This document shows positions 46,085-58,684 of a DNA stretch of 64,000 nt, one piece after another. The DNA lies in assembly GCA_021613375.1 (NCBI GenBank), contig CM038711.1, forward strand, positions 17,113,194 through 17,177,193, given 5' to 3'. The stretch's first letter is position 1, and each line of letters begins with the position of its first letter. The position numbers and the translations under genes are program-made. Below the pieces are notes generated by a model, which was not told the DNA's origin, ran no database searches, and worked only from the letters and a program-made list of their open reading frames with translations. Source of the DNA: Megaleporinus macrocephalus (taxonomy: Eukaryota; Chordata; Actinopteri; Characiformes; Anostomidae).

Positions 46085-49000
46085 TGAATAGCAGACCATG
46101 CCATAGGGCCCAAGATTTAAGCTTTTAGACCAAACCTTTAGTTTTAAATACATTGAAAGCTAGCTTTCACTGTGGCGGTGAGCAGGTTTCTTGCAGCAGT
46201 AGTAAGGAGGTCTGTGTGTACTGGGTTCTACTGAATCACATTCAGAGAACTTTCAGCTTTGTTTAGCTAAAGTATAGACATCTATGGGAACATTTAGGCT
46301 TGCAGTATAATAACTATGCAATGTGATGTTTAGCCAGGCCTTGTACGTAACTGCAACTAACACTACATGGTGCTAAAAGTTTTGAAACTAAATGTATAGG
46401 AATAGGATTTAAAACTTAAAAAAGCCTGTATCCAATGAGTTTTAATAGCATAATATGATACTTTAAATGGTCTATATTGCCAGGTTGCCAGAGCTGATAG
46501 TTCTAATGGTGCAGGGAAGCCATAGGCTCGACAGTATTCATATAAGAAGCTAAGGTGGACTGGCTGTTGAATGGATGGCAGACCATGCTATGTGATTAAT
46601 GCTTTAAAGCTTTTCAACCAAATCTTTAGCTTTAAATACACTGAAAGCTGCCATTCAATGTGGAACTAAGCATTTTTATTAAGGCAATAATTAGGAATCT
46701 GCATATGTTGGGTTCTACTGAATTTCTTTAAAATAACTATACTGGGTATCAGCTTTGCCTCAGCAAATTTATAGACTTCTATGGGACCCTTTGGTTGGCC
46801 TTAGTTTAAAATCAAAGCAGTTTGTGGTTTCACCAGCCTTTGTACTTAAAAGCAACGCATACATGGTGGTGAAATTGAGTTTTGAAACTAAATATATGGG
46901 GAGATGATGGCCTATATTGCTAGTTTGCTGCAGCCACTGGTTGCATGGAGTATGGAACCATATGGTTAATTGGTATTAGAAGTTAAGCATGGCTTTCTCT
47001 GGTAAAGAGATGAATCAGAGACCATCCTGTACCACCAATGTTCTAAAACTTTTCAGCCAAACTTTTACTTTTAAATACACTGAAAGCTACCTTTCATTGT
47101 TGGACTACCCAGGAAGGGATATATTATCAATGTGGAACTACACAGTTTTCTTAAGGCATTAATTAAGTAGTGTGCATGTGCTGGGTTATATGTCCTACTG
47201 AATTACTTTAATAGCATTATACTGCCTATTGGCTTGGATTCAGCCATAAACTATTCTGGAAATGTTTTGCTTTGCCTTCGATTAAAATCATTGAAGTTTT
47301 AGATGGATGGATGGATGGATGGATGGATGGATGGATGGATGGATGGATGGATGGATGGATGGATGGATGGATGGATGGATGGATGGATGGATGGATGGAT
47401 GGATGGATGGATGGATGGATGGATGGATGGATGGATGGATGGATGGATGGATGGATGGATGGATGGATGGATGGATGGATGGATACTTTATTGATCCCGA
47501 AGGAAAGTTTGCAGCCAGTAGCAGTTACAAACACAGTACAAAAAAACAATAAGGTATATAAAGAATAAAGAATTCCAATAGTAAAAAAGAATATATACAA
47601 GAACATATGAATACAGACTATACACCCTGACTGAAGGTAAAAAGGTAGTGCAGTAATAAATTAGTTAATGTGTAAGAGAAAAACGGGTATCAGCAGATAC
47701 ATAAAAGTACTGGGATATTTATTAAAAAATAAATAAATGTGCAAAGATTGTATTTAAGTAAAAGTTAAATAGTGTTTAAATAGTGTCCGGGAGTGCAAAT
47801 GTACAGGATGTACAGCAAAGTGTCAAATAGTGTCCAGGATTGCAAATGTACAGGGTGTCTAGCAAAGTGTCAATAATGTCTATGAGTGCTGACATAAGAT
47901 GTCCAGTAAAGTGTCAATAGTGTCCAGGAGTGCAGATGTACAGTAATGTGATTACAGTACAAATACAAATAAACTGTAATTTGAACATAAGGGACTTGTT
48001 CCTTATCTGTCCTCCTTTTTAATTTTGCAGAAGATTAAAAATTTTAGAAAGGAAGCCTGTACCTATTCAGTTATAATAGCATGATGGATTACTTCAAAAG
48101 GCCTATGTTTCCAACTTGTTACAGTTAGAGGTGGTATGGAGCAGGGAGTCATAGCGTTGGTTGGCATGAGAAGGATGGAAAACCATGCTGTATGACCAAT
48201 CTTTTACTTTTCAATAAATTACTGCTGACTATCAGGAAGCAGGAAAACTATATGTGTTGAGTTATAATAGTGTGACAGGACACTTTAAATGACCTATATT
48301 GCCAGCCTGTCACAGCCAATAGCTCTAAGAAGCAGGGAGCCATAGGGATGATTAATATGAAAAAAAGCTAAGTATGGCTTTGTTAAATAAATGGATGGCA
48401 GGCCATGCTGTACAATCAATGTTTTAAAGATGCTTTTCTAGATCTAGGCTTGCAATAGATTTCTATAACTATGCAATGTGAGGCTTAGCCAGCCCTTGTG
48501 TTTAAAATGAATATTAGATGTTTGACTAAGCAGTTTTCCTAAGGCTTTAATAAGGAAGTCTACATGTAATGGGTTATATATTCTACTGAATTACTTAAAA
48601 AAAACTATACTGACTATAACTATGGGTATAGTAGTTAGACTTCTATGGGAACATTTTGGTTTGTCTCAGTTCAGAAACAAAGCAATATGAGTCTTAGCCA
48701 ACAATCGTACTTAACCGCAACTGACGCTAGGTGGTGCTCTTGAGTTTTGATACTAAAATGGAAGGTGCTCTAACAATGTAGAAAGGAAGCGGGTAACAAC
48801 TGAATCATAATAGCATGGGAGGATCCTTTAAACAGCCTATATTGCCTGCCTGCTTCAGCCAATGATTGTAAAGAGCAGGGCTGACTCTGATCAGTTAATG
48901 GATGAAAAACCATGCTGTGTGGCAAAAGTTTTGAAGCTTTTCAACCAAAGCTTCAGCTTTAAATACTTTTAGTGAAAACTATCTTTCAGATTAAGCCGTG

Positions 49001-49160
49001 TTCTTAGGGCATTAACAAGGACAGCTGCATGTATTGATTTATATATGTTACTGAATTATTTTAAAATAACTATACTCTACACGGTCAGTAACTATACCTA
49101 TCAGCTTTGCTTCAGTGAATCAATGGAAGACTATGCTATATGACCAACGAACATAATAAC
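46085..49160. repeat. diverged tandem array, ~0.45-0.5 kb units
   Basis: An anchor block like AGACCATGCTATGTGATTAA recurs at about 46093, 46576, 47009, 48177, 48397, 48903 and 49122. Most copies are followed by AAGCTTTTCAACCAAA, then TTTAAATACACTGAAAGCT, then a TACTGAATTACTTTAA block. Units are old and differ by indels. A LINE piece (47302-47960) splits the array. Confidence 0.75.
47302..47960 (-). mobile_element. LINE 3' end insertion with (GGAT)n tail
   Basis: About 183 bp of pure GGAT (CCAT on the LINE strand) abuts ACTTTATTGATCCCGAAGGA, the reverse complement of a TCCTTCGGGATCAATAAAGT LINE terminus similar to the one at 41.8 kb. The adjoining 450 bp is LINE 3' UTR with short internal repeats (GTGTCCAGGAGTGCAAATGT-type, three to four copies). 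It is inserted into the tandem array. Confidence 0.85.
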
Positions 49161-49407
49161 CTGAGTTTTGGTTTACTTTTATGCACTGGTTACATTAATT
49201 AAAAAATGATAAATTTCACAATCTGTTTAAAATTTGTAAACCTTCCTTTCCTTGTTTTTTGTGGTGCATTACAGACATTTTGAATTTGGTTTCATACATG
49301 TCTACATTTTTATCTTTATGCTGCGGTATATTACACAACGCATCATTTGATATATTGTTATATAAAGATTTTAAGGGATTTTTTTTTTTTACAAAATCCA
49401 AGTTCAT

Positions 49408-50420
49408 ATACACTATATGAACAAAAGGATTGGGAACCTTAAAATCCTTTAAATCAGGTCATTTATTCAATAACATTGCCACAGCTCTGTAAAATCAAGC
49501 ACCTTGTCCTGCAGTCTTCACAAACATTTGTTAAAGAATGGGTCACTGTAAAGTACTTACTGAATTTGAGTATTGTACTTGAATAGGATGCTGCAAGTCA
49601 GTCGGTGAAATGTTATTCCCTCCTAAATATTCCACAATCAACTATAAGTGAAAGAGAGTTCATGGGAACCATGAAGTGGCAGACCATGTAAAGCTGCAGA
49701 GCAGGGTTACTAAGTGCTGAGGCATATTGCCAAAGCTCTGCTGACTCAGTAACTGCAGTGTTCCAAACCTCCTCCGACATTAACCCTAAGACAAAAACTT
49801 CATGTCGGAAGCTTAATGGCAAGGACTTCCAAACCCAAACAGCTGCCTTAAATTATCAAGCGCAACAGCAAACGTTGAATGGAGAGGTGTAAAGTACACC
49901 GCCACTGCGGAGTGACAAATGTTTCTCTCTACCTGGCTGTCTGATGGATGAGTCTGGGTTTGTTAAATACCAGGAGAATGTTACGGGTTTGTTTTTCAGG
50001 GGTGGGCCTCGGCCCCTCAGTTCCAGTGAGAGCAATCTTAATATTTTAGCAAAGTAAGACATTTTGGACAACTGTTTGCATCCAACTTTGTAGAAGTTGC
50101 ATGACTGTGTCCCAGTGTATAAAGCATAACCCAAAAAGGCTGGCTGGGTGAGTATGGTGTGGAAAAACTTATACAGACACACACCTCAAATTGTGAGCCA
50201 GACCTTCTCATCCAACATCAGTGTCTAACCTCACAAATGCTGTTTTTGGTAAATGGATAAGAACTTCAACAGACACCTTGCCAAATCTTGTATAAAGCAG
50301 AAGACTAGAAGCTGTTACAGCTGCAAAGGAGGTCCAACTCCATATTAATATCTATAGATTTACAGTGGGATGTCATAAAAGCTCCTGCAGGTTTAATGTG
50401 TAGGTGCCCCAATATTCCCC
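49408..50420 (+). pseudogene. decayed Tc1-like transposon
   Basis: Starts ACACTATATGAACAAAAGGA, a Tc1-type fish terminus. Fragments of the transposase can be read in order with stops and frameshifts: CLMDESGFVKYQENV, GLFFRGGPRPLSS, then a C-terminal SCYSCKGGP. It ends near GTAGGTGCCCCAATATTCCC, a damaged right terminus. The Tc1/mariner assignment rests on these pieces and the TATA-rich ends. Confidence 0.8.
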
Positions 50421-50759
50421 AATTATTGTATTTGGAATAAAAATTAAGAAGGTTCTAGATGTTTCATCTAGATTACAAATTACTTATACATTTTAAATAT
50501 ATTTTTACAAATATAAATATTATAAAACAAAAAATATTTACAAATGTAAAACAACAACACTACAAAAATTGTTAAAGTTCATTAAAAAGAAAGCAGAAAC
50601 CGAAAGAAAATATGTTTTGGAAATATTTATTAGGATGTTTAAGTCAACCAATAAAAATCAATAAAAATCTGAGAGTAACTATAACTAAAATATACAGTTA
50701 TTATTGTAACAAATCAAACTCGGACATGAAGTTAAGATCCATATGCAAGGCTTTAACTC

Positions 50760-51072
50760 AAACAAGGGTATTAAATTTGACCACAAAGCGCAGAGCTGGG
50801 CCCATGGAGGGGAGAGTAACGGGAGACTAGGTGAGCTGGCGTCCGAGGCAGCCTGGGGAAGCGGCCATGGAGCAGGTGAGTTGGGGTAGCCGTTGTTGGT
50901 AGCCACAGAGTCTCTATAATGCCCAGGAGTGGTTTTCAAACAAACAGAGGTTCAAGCATGCTTTGTTCTAGAGCTTGTCAGGAGAGGATCCCTGTGGGGG
51001 TTTGCACCACTTCCTCTGTTACCAGAGGGAGCGTAAATTTCAAAAGTCACTTTAGGACCGGCGGAGAGGTTA
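50760..51072. other. GC-rich block flanking hAT copy B
   Basis: G-rich sequence resuming after the element (52286-52460), so the hAT copy landed inside it. No ORF or gene recognised. It may itself be an older repeat. Confidence 0.35.
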
Positions 51073-51080
51073 GGCTGGAC
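51073..51080. repeat. target-site duplication, left (GGCTGGAC)
   Basis: Identical to 52278-52285. Confidence 0.88.
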
Positions 51081-51989
51081 TAGGGGTGGGCGATAAAACG
51101 ATAACGATAATTGTCGCGAAATAACATTTCCTCGTTATAACTTTAAGACGTAGTCGATAGAAAGTCGATAGAATTAAGCTCCGTCCGTGTTTTGAGAGAC
51201 AACACGAACAGCCAATGAGAATGAGAATAGCGCCGCCCCCAACCAATCAGGTGGCTGAACTGAGTTCCAGCCACTTCGTGTTTGGTTAAAGCAACAGCAC
51301 AGAGTGTCAGCGTAGCGGCAGCTTAACCCACGCGCTAGTAATAAGTTACTGCAGACACCACAGTCGAGCAGAGAGAACAAAATAAGAACATGTTACATGT
51401 GTCAGTAATCTTAAAATAATCTGCTAAGATAAGAACAACTAGTAAACAGGTGCTGTCTTGCTGCTTGATGAAGCTCGGTGGGGTGTTTGAGCTTCAAGTG
51501 CTGGTGTGTAGCAGCTGTACTGTTGTATTGTGCAAAGCTGACAGAGCACCACGCTGTTGTGTTTCTGTGTAAAATACTCCCTCAGCTTTAGATGTACGTG
51601 AGTGATTGTTTGTAGCTGCAGTTTGCGCTCCGGATAAATCCATGCTTTCAGTAGGCGCGGCCACCTTTGCGACGCATCGACGCACGTTATGCTTATCGAC
51701 GTAATTTCGTAATCGATAAACATAAACATGTATGCTGTATGAGTTTCAGAGAGAACGCTGAGGCAAAGTTGACTTTATAATCCAAAAACCCGAGCAGGGA
51801 AACTTTTTTTTTTTTACCGAAACAGAATCGCTAAACGAACTCACCATTTGAGCCGATAGAGAGTCGACTCACCGCTACGAGTCATTTCCTCAGCCCTTAA
51901 AGGGCCAGTAACAGCCTTCTTAACACAGTGTCTGTGTGTGAATACTGTTCATACTAATACTGCCCCATATACACAACATTACACAACTG

Positions 51990-52031
<42 letters not shown>

Positions 52032-52277
52032 GCATACATATATGTGTGTGTGTGTGTGTGTGTGGTTAATACAGTTGTGTAATGTTCTATAGTACATTTG
52101 TCTATTTGTCTGAAAATAAAAAAACAATTTAAGGAAAAAATTACATTTTGATACCTTCATATCTCACTTAAAGTAAAAAGGAAATGGTGATTTGATTTAT
52201 ATTGTGATATATATCGATATCGACTGATATGAAAAAAAATATTGTGATAAGATTTTTTCCCATATCGCCCAGCCCTA
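51081..52277. mobile_element. hAT-like non-autonomous element, copy B (inverted)
   Basis: Ends TAGGGGTGGGCGATAA and ATATCGCCCAGCCCTA, flanked by perfect 8-bp direct repeats GGCTGGAC (51073-51080 and 52278-52285). It is the same family as 14521-15844 but reversed: its right end corresponds to that element's left end (GATAAGATTTTTTCCCATAT). Contains CA and TG runs near 51993-52063. No transposase ORF. Confidence 0.9.
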
Positions 52278-52285
52278 GGCTGGAC
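52278..52285. repeat. target-site duplication, right (GGCTGGAC)
   Basis: Identical to 51073-51080. Confidence 0.88.
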
Positions 52286-52459
52286 CACATCAGACGCTGG
52301 CCTGTGACCACGGACCTGGTAAGGAGTTGTCACAAACAATGCCACGCATTGAGTGCAGTGCGTGGCTACCATATATGGGCTGCGCTAACGAGCTAATGCC
52401 GTTGGCTGTTATGAATGCCAGGTGTGTGTGGTGATTGAATGAGTGAGCGTGTGCAGGAG

Positions 52460-52461
<2 letters not shown>

Positions 52462-52533
<72 letters not shown>
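52462..52533. repeat. (TG)36 microsatellite
   Basis: Uninterrupted TG run; the overlapping Cys-Val and Thr-His ORFs are artefacts of it. Confidence 0.97.
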
Positions 52534-52535
<2 letters not shown>

Positions 52536-54390
52536 GGAGCTACCTAGAATTCCGGAGACTGCGACCTCTGCAGGCGCTGGAAGAAAGTGCTTACAATTAG
52601 TAATTGTGCAATGCAAAGCAATGTGCAACACTATTGACAGTATATTATTATTCTTCTCATCATAAGGTCTTCTTGGCAGACCTGTCCCGCAGTTTTTGAA
52701 TTGTTAACACCTAACAACATTTTAAAAAACATTTTCCAAATGCTTAAGCTGTGCAATCACTCTTCTAGTTTAAGCTGAAACCTTAGGTACATTTATCTAA
52801 TAACATTTACATTATATTTGTACATTTTAAAAAAAAAGTAAAGGCAATAAATTTAAGTTTAGAGTAACTCACTTAAATGACAGTATAATAAATGCTGGAA
52901 ATTTCTCTTTTACATCGGTGCCGCCTGATTCTCTTGATTGTAGTATCTTTGTCAGTCTTAGTCTTAGATGTAGAGGCTTAGTCAGTGGATTGTTGTATCA
53001 GGGACTGCTCCAAATTGTTTGTATTTTATTTATTCAAAAGATCTTGTTTAGTATGTTTTCGACTGCAGATCTTAGTTCTGGAATGCAAACAGGACCATTT
53101 GTGTCCCTATGTAATGGTTCTTTTATATGCTTCATTTGTTTAATTCTGTGATTAATCTTATTTTTGGTTTTTTTTGCAGATAACATCGTAAAACTTGCCA
53201 GTCTAACTGAATATATTAGAACTGGGCCGCTCGTGGGCTGCTGGCATAAAACTGATGGTAATTTTAATTCATTACTATACATTGTACTTGCATACAAAGG
53301 TTTTTATTTAATTTGTTTTAAATGTATTCATTTATTTATTTTGTTATTTTTTTCTTGTTTCAGTAATTAATATTGATAAAATTCGATGTGCATTATTTAA
53401 GTGTCATGTCAGGGCTTTTGGTTGTTCCAAGAACAAAACTGAAATGCAGTCGGGGTTGTAAATTTGCTGTTGTGCCCCTATACTTTGGATGAGACGTCAC
53501 ATGAGCTTTCTTGCCAGGGAAGAGAAATGATCTGGAGGTAAGAACATAAAAGTTTTAGTCCTTGGGCTTAGGTCTGGCTTTGTGTTATGAGTCTCTCCAA
53601 AAATTGTAGATTTTGTATATTGAAAATAATTGGTTAATTTGTTTACTTTTTTGCCAGCTCACCAGTGCCCAAACTAAATTTCTGGACTCTGGTCCCGTGA
53701 CTGCTGGTGTCATGGACTTATAATCTGTGACATTTAAAATTCAAATCTCCTGACATAGTGAGTAAATTATTATTTACCAAAATTTAAATGTGTTTTTAAG
53801 TGAATTAAAAAATCAAATAAAAGAAAAAAATGGATGGATAAATATAAAAGAAGTAACACTGAACAAGTAAAATTTGTTAAAAACACAAATACCTTCCTTC
53901 CACACACAAAGGGGGAGGGTTGATATCACAGATTATTCCAGTTTTTTACTAAGCGAATATCCTGATAATAAATTCTCAGTATCGTCCAGGCTGGTTATAA
54001 TGCAATGTCTGCCCCGGGGTATTTGGTGTCTTCCACTCAGTGAACACTGATATAGGCTCCAGCAGCCGTCATAACTCAGTAGGATCAGTGACTAAGAGGA
54101 TGAATTAATGTTTTTTCCATTATCTTTATGATATGTGTCACAGGATTAGTACACAGTTCTTTATTTAAGGCTTTTGAGGCTTGATTTGGTGCTCAACACC
54201 ACTTTCGTTCATGCATGTTTTACAATTAGTGTAAAACACTTTTTTCTCTTGTGTGTCACTTCTAATGATTTTATGTATAATATATCCCCCTTCAACAAGA
54301 AATAGAAGAATACAATACCTTTTTAAAAATGCTGTGTACAAACTTCCTAAGCATTAGAAAAGTTTTTTACTTTTGGTTGGGTTTTAGTTT
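52534..54390. other. intergenic, no gene supported
   Basis: AT-rich. Small open frames have no family resemblance. Confidence 0.4.
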
Positions 54391-54394
54391 TCAG

Positions 54395-54640
54395 TTCAGC
54401 TCTGACACTGAGGAGTCTATAGCTTTTAGCAGCACTGCTGTGTGATCCACTCATAGCAGCACAACACACAATAACCTGCCGCCATCATGTCATTTCAGTA
54501 CTGAAAATGATCCATGTCATAAATTATACCTGCTCTGTGGTGGACCGGTGCTGACCATTGAAGCGTTGGATCAATGGGGGTTAATAAAATATGGAAAGAT
54601 CAGATGAAGATACAGTCTGTCATTGCAAAAGTACAAAGTG
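54395..54640 (+). repeat. dispersed fish repeat, copy 3 (degraded)
   Basis: Has GTGTGATCCACTCATAGCAG, TCAGTACTGAAAATGATCCA and GCTCTGTGGTGGACCGGTGC in the same order as copies at 20.8 and 31.1 kb. Confidence 0.55.
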
Positions 54641-55373
54641 CAAGTGCAGCTGATGAAAATAGACAGATTGCAGAAACAAGTAGGCGTGAGTGTGTATATA
54701 TACCAGCCAATTATACAAAAGCAGAAACAGAGGAAATGCAAAAAGTCAAAGAACATATTCTCTTGTTACTTTTGTTCACATGTTGTGTACAGACTTTTTC
54801 TTAAACATGCTGATTATATTATATAATGTAGTATTATTGTATTATCCCTTCTACTTTCATTATTGTTCCATTTAATGATGATTTTATATTACTGAACATG
54901 CTTACATTTCGGACTATCAAAATCAATATCACTTAACCATATCTGGTGCAGCTTATAAGAGGTTGATAATTAGTTAATGTACATTAAAGTCAGAATCAGT
55001 CAGAATATCTACTTCCCAGCTTGCTTCTTTCTAAAGTTATCACTGATGTAAAATCAATAAACCAACAATACACCAACATAATAGTCATAGGTTATATAGA
55101 TGGGACAGTATTAGGCTGACTGAAGGTTTATCATTTTGTCTTCTTTTTTTCATTTCTATTTCTAGGAACACAATCACCTTGCAAGTTTAGTATGCCTATG
55201 GTGACAAAAAAGATTTTTAACACATATACCTGCCAGAGCAAAGTGCTTGAGGCTCTCATGTTAAACCTAAAGGTAACCTAAAGATAAAAAAATAAAGGAA
55301 ATAATTCATTTTGATATTTGGTGATCCACATAAAAACAAAATGAATCCTTTGTGGCAAGTCCAAACGTAGATC

Positions 55374-56492
55374 TTACATTTCAGTAGCATTGATTTGGTC
55401 ATGGATTTCAATCGCTTCAAAGCCCTGGTTGTCTATGCCATTTTTGGGATAATGATGACTTTGGCCATTGTAGAAGCAGGGGGCACAGTGTGCTGTTGGT
55501 ACAGGCTCTACTTTGGCAAAATTGGAGAAATCCACACGATATTTGCCTTCTTTACTACGGGAAATGATTGGGAGGAACCTGTGGCCCCACTTGATCTCCT
55601 GGGGGATATATGAAGTTCTAACTTGGCAGGAGGAGCTGGTGGACTCATCTGTGGCGTCCAGAAACACCACCAGCTCAAACTCTTGCTGAAATAGTGTGTC
55701 CACAGCCAACTTGAAGAATGGACTTGTTTTGTCAATTACATGGTACAGGGTCAAAGGGCAGATGAAGAAGAGATTGTCTTTTCCAGCATCAACCATGAAA
55801 TCAACATTGACTTGGTCCAAGATAATTGTCTCACCTTCAGGTGTGATTGTTGTCTTAAGCAGCTTTCCATAGATTTGACTGCCAATCATCAAAGTTTTGC
55901 GCAAGTTGGCCACTCGTATCTGGAGACACAGAGCACCATTTTTAGAGCAGATGACAGCCAGTTTGCTGAAGGTGAGGGTCTTAGCTCTTTTCTTGGGCAA
56001 GGCGATTTTGGCCATAAGTAATCCACACCAGAAACAGTTGATAAGTACACCAATGATGGTCTGAATAATAATTAGGGCAACAGCACCAGGGCAGAATGGA
56101 CTGAGCACTCGCAGGCCATAGCCAATGGTCATCTGTGTTTCCAAAGAGTAGAGGAAGGCTGTTGTGAGGCCAAAGACATTATATATACATGGTTTGTGGT
56201 CTGCTGGGGGTTCTTGCCACCACAAATCTCCATTATCACGAGCAATCCAGTACCAGATGAGACCGAAGATAAACCAGCTGAGAGTGAAGGAGGCCACGAA
56301 AAATAAAATGATGTAACGCCAGCGGATCTCCACAAAAGTGGTCCAAAAATCCAGCAAATAGGCCAAGCGGCTGGTGTATCTCACGTTGCCATATTCAATG
56401 TTGCAGTGTCCGTCTTTGCTCACAAGACGGTTTTTGCAACTGCGCCGCTTGGCCCGGTAGTCTCTGATAAACTGCCGCAAGGAGCGTGTCAT
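55374..56492 (-). CDS. kcnj1: ATP-sensitive inward rectifier K+ channel 1-like (ROMK/Kir1.1)
   Basis: 372 codons in one exon, the same length as mammalian ROMK2. Domains in order: basic cytoplasmic N-terminus with [16 protein letters not shown] (22-37); TM1 about 60-84; pore helix and selectivity filter TIGYG (122-126); TM2 about 136-161; cytoplasmic Kir domain. Asn152 sits at the TM2 rectification position (Asn in ROMK, Asp in strong rectifiers), predicting weak rectification. Cys102 and Cys134 match the conserved outer disulfide. PKKRAKT (166-172) and NLRKTLMIG (197-205) match PIP2-contact regions. The C-terminus T-E-M keeps a class I PDZ-type ending. The start at 56492 is preferred over the open upstream codons because a splice acceptor (CTATAG) lies 19 nt before it. 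The Lys of the ROMK pH-gating triad appears as Ile61, and the pore-loop N-glycosylation sequon is absent. Which of the several fish kcnj1 copies this is cannot be told. Confidence 0.93.
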   Translation of the reverse strand: MTRSLRQFIRDYRAKRRSCKNRLVSKDGHCNIEYGNVRYTSRLAYLLDFWTTFVEIRWRYIILFFVASFTLSWFIFGLIWYWIARDNGDLWWQEPPADHKPCIYNVFGLTTAFLYSLETQMTIGYGLRVLSPFCPGAVALIIIQTIIGVLINCFWCGLLMAKIALPKKRAKTLTFSKLAVICSKNGALCLQIRVANLRKTLMIGSQIYGKLLKTTITPEGETIILDQVNVDFMVDAGKDNLFFICPLTLYHVIDKTSPFFKLAVDTLFQQEFELVVFLDATDESTSSSCQVRTSYIPQEIKWGHRFLPIISRSKEGKYRVDFSNFAKVEPVPTAHCAPCFYNGQSHHYPKNGIDNQGFEAIEIHDQINATEM

Positions 56493-56511
56493 CTTCAGAG
56501 TACTGAAATCC
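56493..56511 (-). other. 5' UTR part and acceptor of kcnj1-like coding exon
   Basis: Nineteen untranslated bases follow a TTTATTCTCTATAG acceptor. The ATG has A at -3 and G at -1. Single-coding-exon genes with an upstream non-coding exon are normal for this family. Confidence 0.7.
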
Positions 56512-58544
56512 CTATAGAGAATAAACAAAAGCACAGAAATAACGAACATGTTTAAAGGCCAGTGGCAAACAGTCGGCTGGTGCCAATAAATTTGGTTTAA
56601 ATTCTTATTCAAAAAAGCATTCAGAGTGTAATTCCAAAAAACATCTGCATGTAGTTCCATTCCATTCGCTCAGTTTGCTTATGTGTATCTGCCCCTTAAA
56701 CAGTCTCGGTCATTTCATGCAAGATATTTAATTGAACTTTGAACGTTTTTGTTCTCCTCAAGCACAAAAAAGTAAAATCTTTCAAAGTGACCTTCATCTT
56801 ACCTTTTATTACATCTTTTTAACATCAGTCTGCCAGAGAAAAGATCTCTTTCTATAGCATCAAGTCTGTCGTCAAACTACAAAAGAATTATTCCACGTAG
56901 CAGCTCCCTGTGATTGTGAAGATATTTAGATCTTATCTCCTTTGTACTGTGGTCTCTGACTACCCTTATCAACTCTTATAGGGTTGTAATTTTTTCAAGG
57001 TGTGATGCATCCCGTGTGATATGGTTGTGTTGGAGAAGGGACGAGCAGGACACAAGCCTCCACGTTTTGTTTTTTGTTAAAGAATATAAGAATGTAATAT
57101 AAGACTTGTCCTGTAGATAGGGCTGTTAGTCTGCTAACATTTGCTATAAAACTGCTTATTTACCACTCATAGTATCAGCACAATACACCCAAAATATATT
57201 TTGTTTACATTACATTTGTATCATGTCGTATCATGGGTATTTTTTGAATTAAACGTTTTTAACTTATATGAAGAAGACATAGAGTTGTCATAGCATTTAC
57301 GTTAAGAGGCTCTTTAACACTTTGTTAACACTAAAAATCCTAAAATCCTTCTGTCTGGAGATTGTACTTCAACCTGGTGCTATATCATAGCCGTCAACAG
57401 GAAGATTAAAATATTTTAGGGGCAAATTATGCAAACTACCCTCACAATCAGAAAATAGATCACTTTCATGCTCTGAATATCATTTTAATGACAAATCTTG
57501 AAAAAAAACATTTCATTGTCAACTCCAGCAACATTGTGATTTCTGTTAAAAAAACACAGATGGCAATACTATTGGAATATATGAACATGACCAGAAGCTT
57601 GTTCTAGCTTGCTCTACTTTGTTCCACTAGTAAAACGGCAACTGTTCATTTACTTCATACATGTAATTCATAAAATGGCTTGTGAATACTGAGATTAGCT
57701 AATCATTAACACTCAAGCAACTACATACCTTATATAATAAAGTCAATATTAAGAACTATTTAAATAAAATGTTACCACCAGAGGACTGTACTCCAGAGTG
57801 TCCAGTATTTAACAGTATGGGCTCATACCTGGATTTGCTTTTTGTAGTAGTTATACATTATTAGACTAGTATTATGTTGTGTCTTACGTAGTCAAGTCAA
57901 GAGGCCAGTCTTAGCTCATTTAAATGTAATGAGTTAGTAGTGTAACTTGGTAATTTTGCACACACTGGCTTGTTTAAAAATCCTGCACAAATCAGTTTTG
58001 TTCTTCTAGAGCAAAAGTTTATTTTGTACACAAGATTTTTCTCTTTCAAGGAAAAATGATTGTGTGTCCCTTCTGTGGGTTAAAGTGTTAATAAATTGAC
58101 TTGAAATTCTGAACTGTACATTTAATGTTTCACAGATGTTGTTAAAGGAGTAAATAAGATTTACTTTCTGCTTGTCTCTTCATCGTGCAAATTTTCTATC
58201 AACCCCAGTAACGTTGTATGCGTTGTAACCTGCATACAAATCAGGTACAAACTGAGCCATCATTCATGTTGCAAATAAGAAGTTGTTCAGTTGTGTGTAA
58301 GGATGCCCAGAAATAGAACCATAAAGTCAGTAACTTCATGATAGCAACTGTATTAGTAGCAGTATAAGCTAAAAAAGACATTTAACAAGGGAAAGAAGCT
58401 AATGTCCATTCATGCCAGTGTTATGACAGTAAGGAAGAGATGAATGAATGAAAAGTGTGAAATCTTATTTAGACTTTTTTTATCACAAGCTGTTCACATA
58501 GAAAGAAGCAAAGCAAAGAAGAATGTAATGTTCTGTTAACTTAC
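56512..58544 (-). other. probable first intron of kcnj1-like gene
   Basis: No coding exon is recognised. AT-rich sequence with a second minor donor-like GTAAGA near 56800 that could mark an alternative 5' exon. Confidence 0.35.
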
Positions 58545-58660
58545 CTCCTATAGCAGTTCTTCTGTGATGTCCAAGAATACTTATTCTCGCTCTCTTGTTC
58601 TCTCCCTATCTCACATGCACACACACTCTATCTTGTATTAAAAGAATATGAAAAGGGAAG
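58545..58660 (-). other. probable non-coding first exon of kcnj1-like gene
   Basis: A good GTAAGT donor ends at 58544. Upstream on the minus strand a TATATA-like box at about 58687-58693 would place a start near 58.66 kb. This would leave a 2.0 kb first intron before the coding exon. Motif-based inference. Confidence 0.35.
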
Positions 58661-58684
58661 GCCTTAAATTAAACAGAGTAGAAA

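Noticed and set aside
47226..47606. IHPS and DGWM repeat ORFs
   Set aside because: Produced in every frame by the (GGAT)n tract of a LINE tail.
52290..52665. Thr-His and Cys-Val repeat ORFs
   Set aside because: Produced by the (TG)n microsatellite.
56493..56660. 56 extra N-terminal codons on the kcnj1-like ORF
   Set aside because: They run through a splice acceptor into the intron and have no resemblance to Kir N-termini; length without them equals ROMK2.
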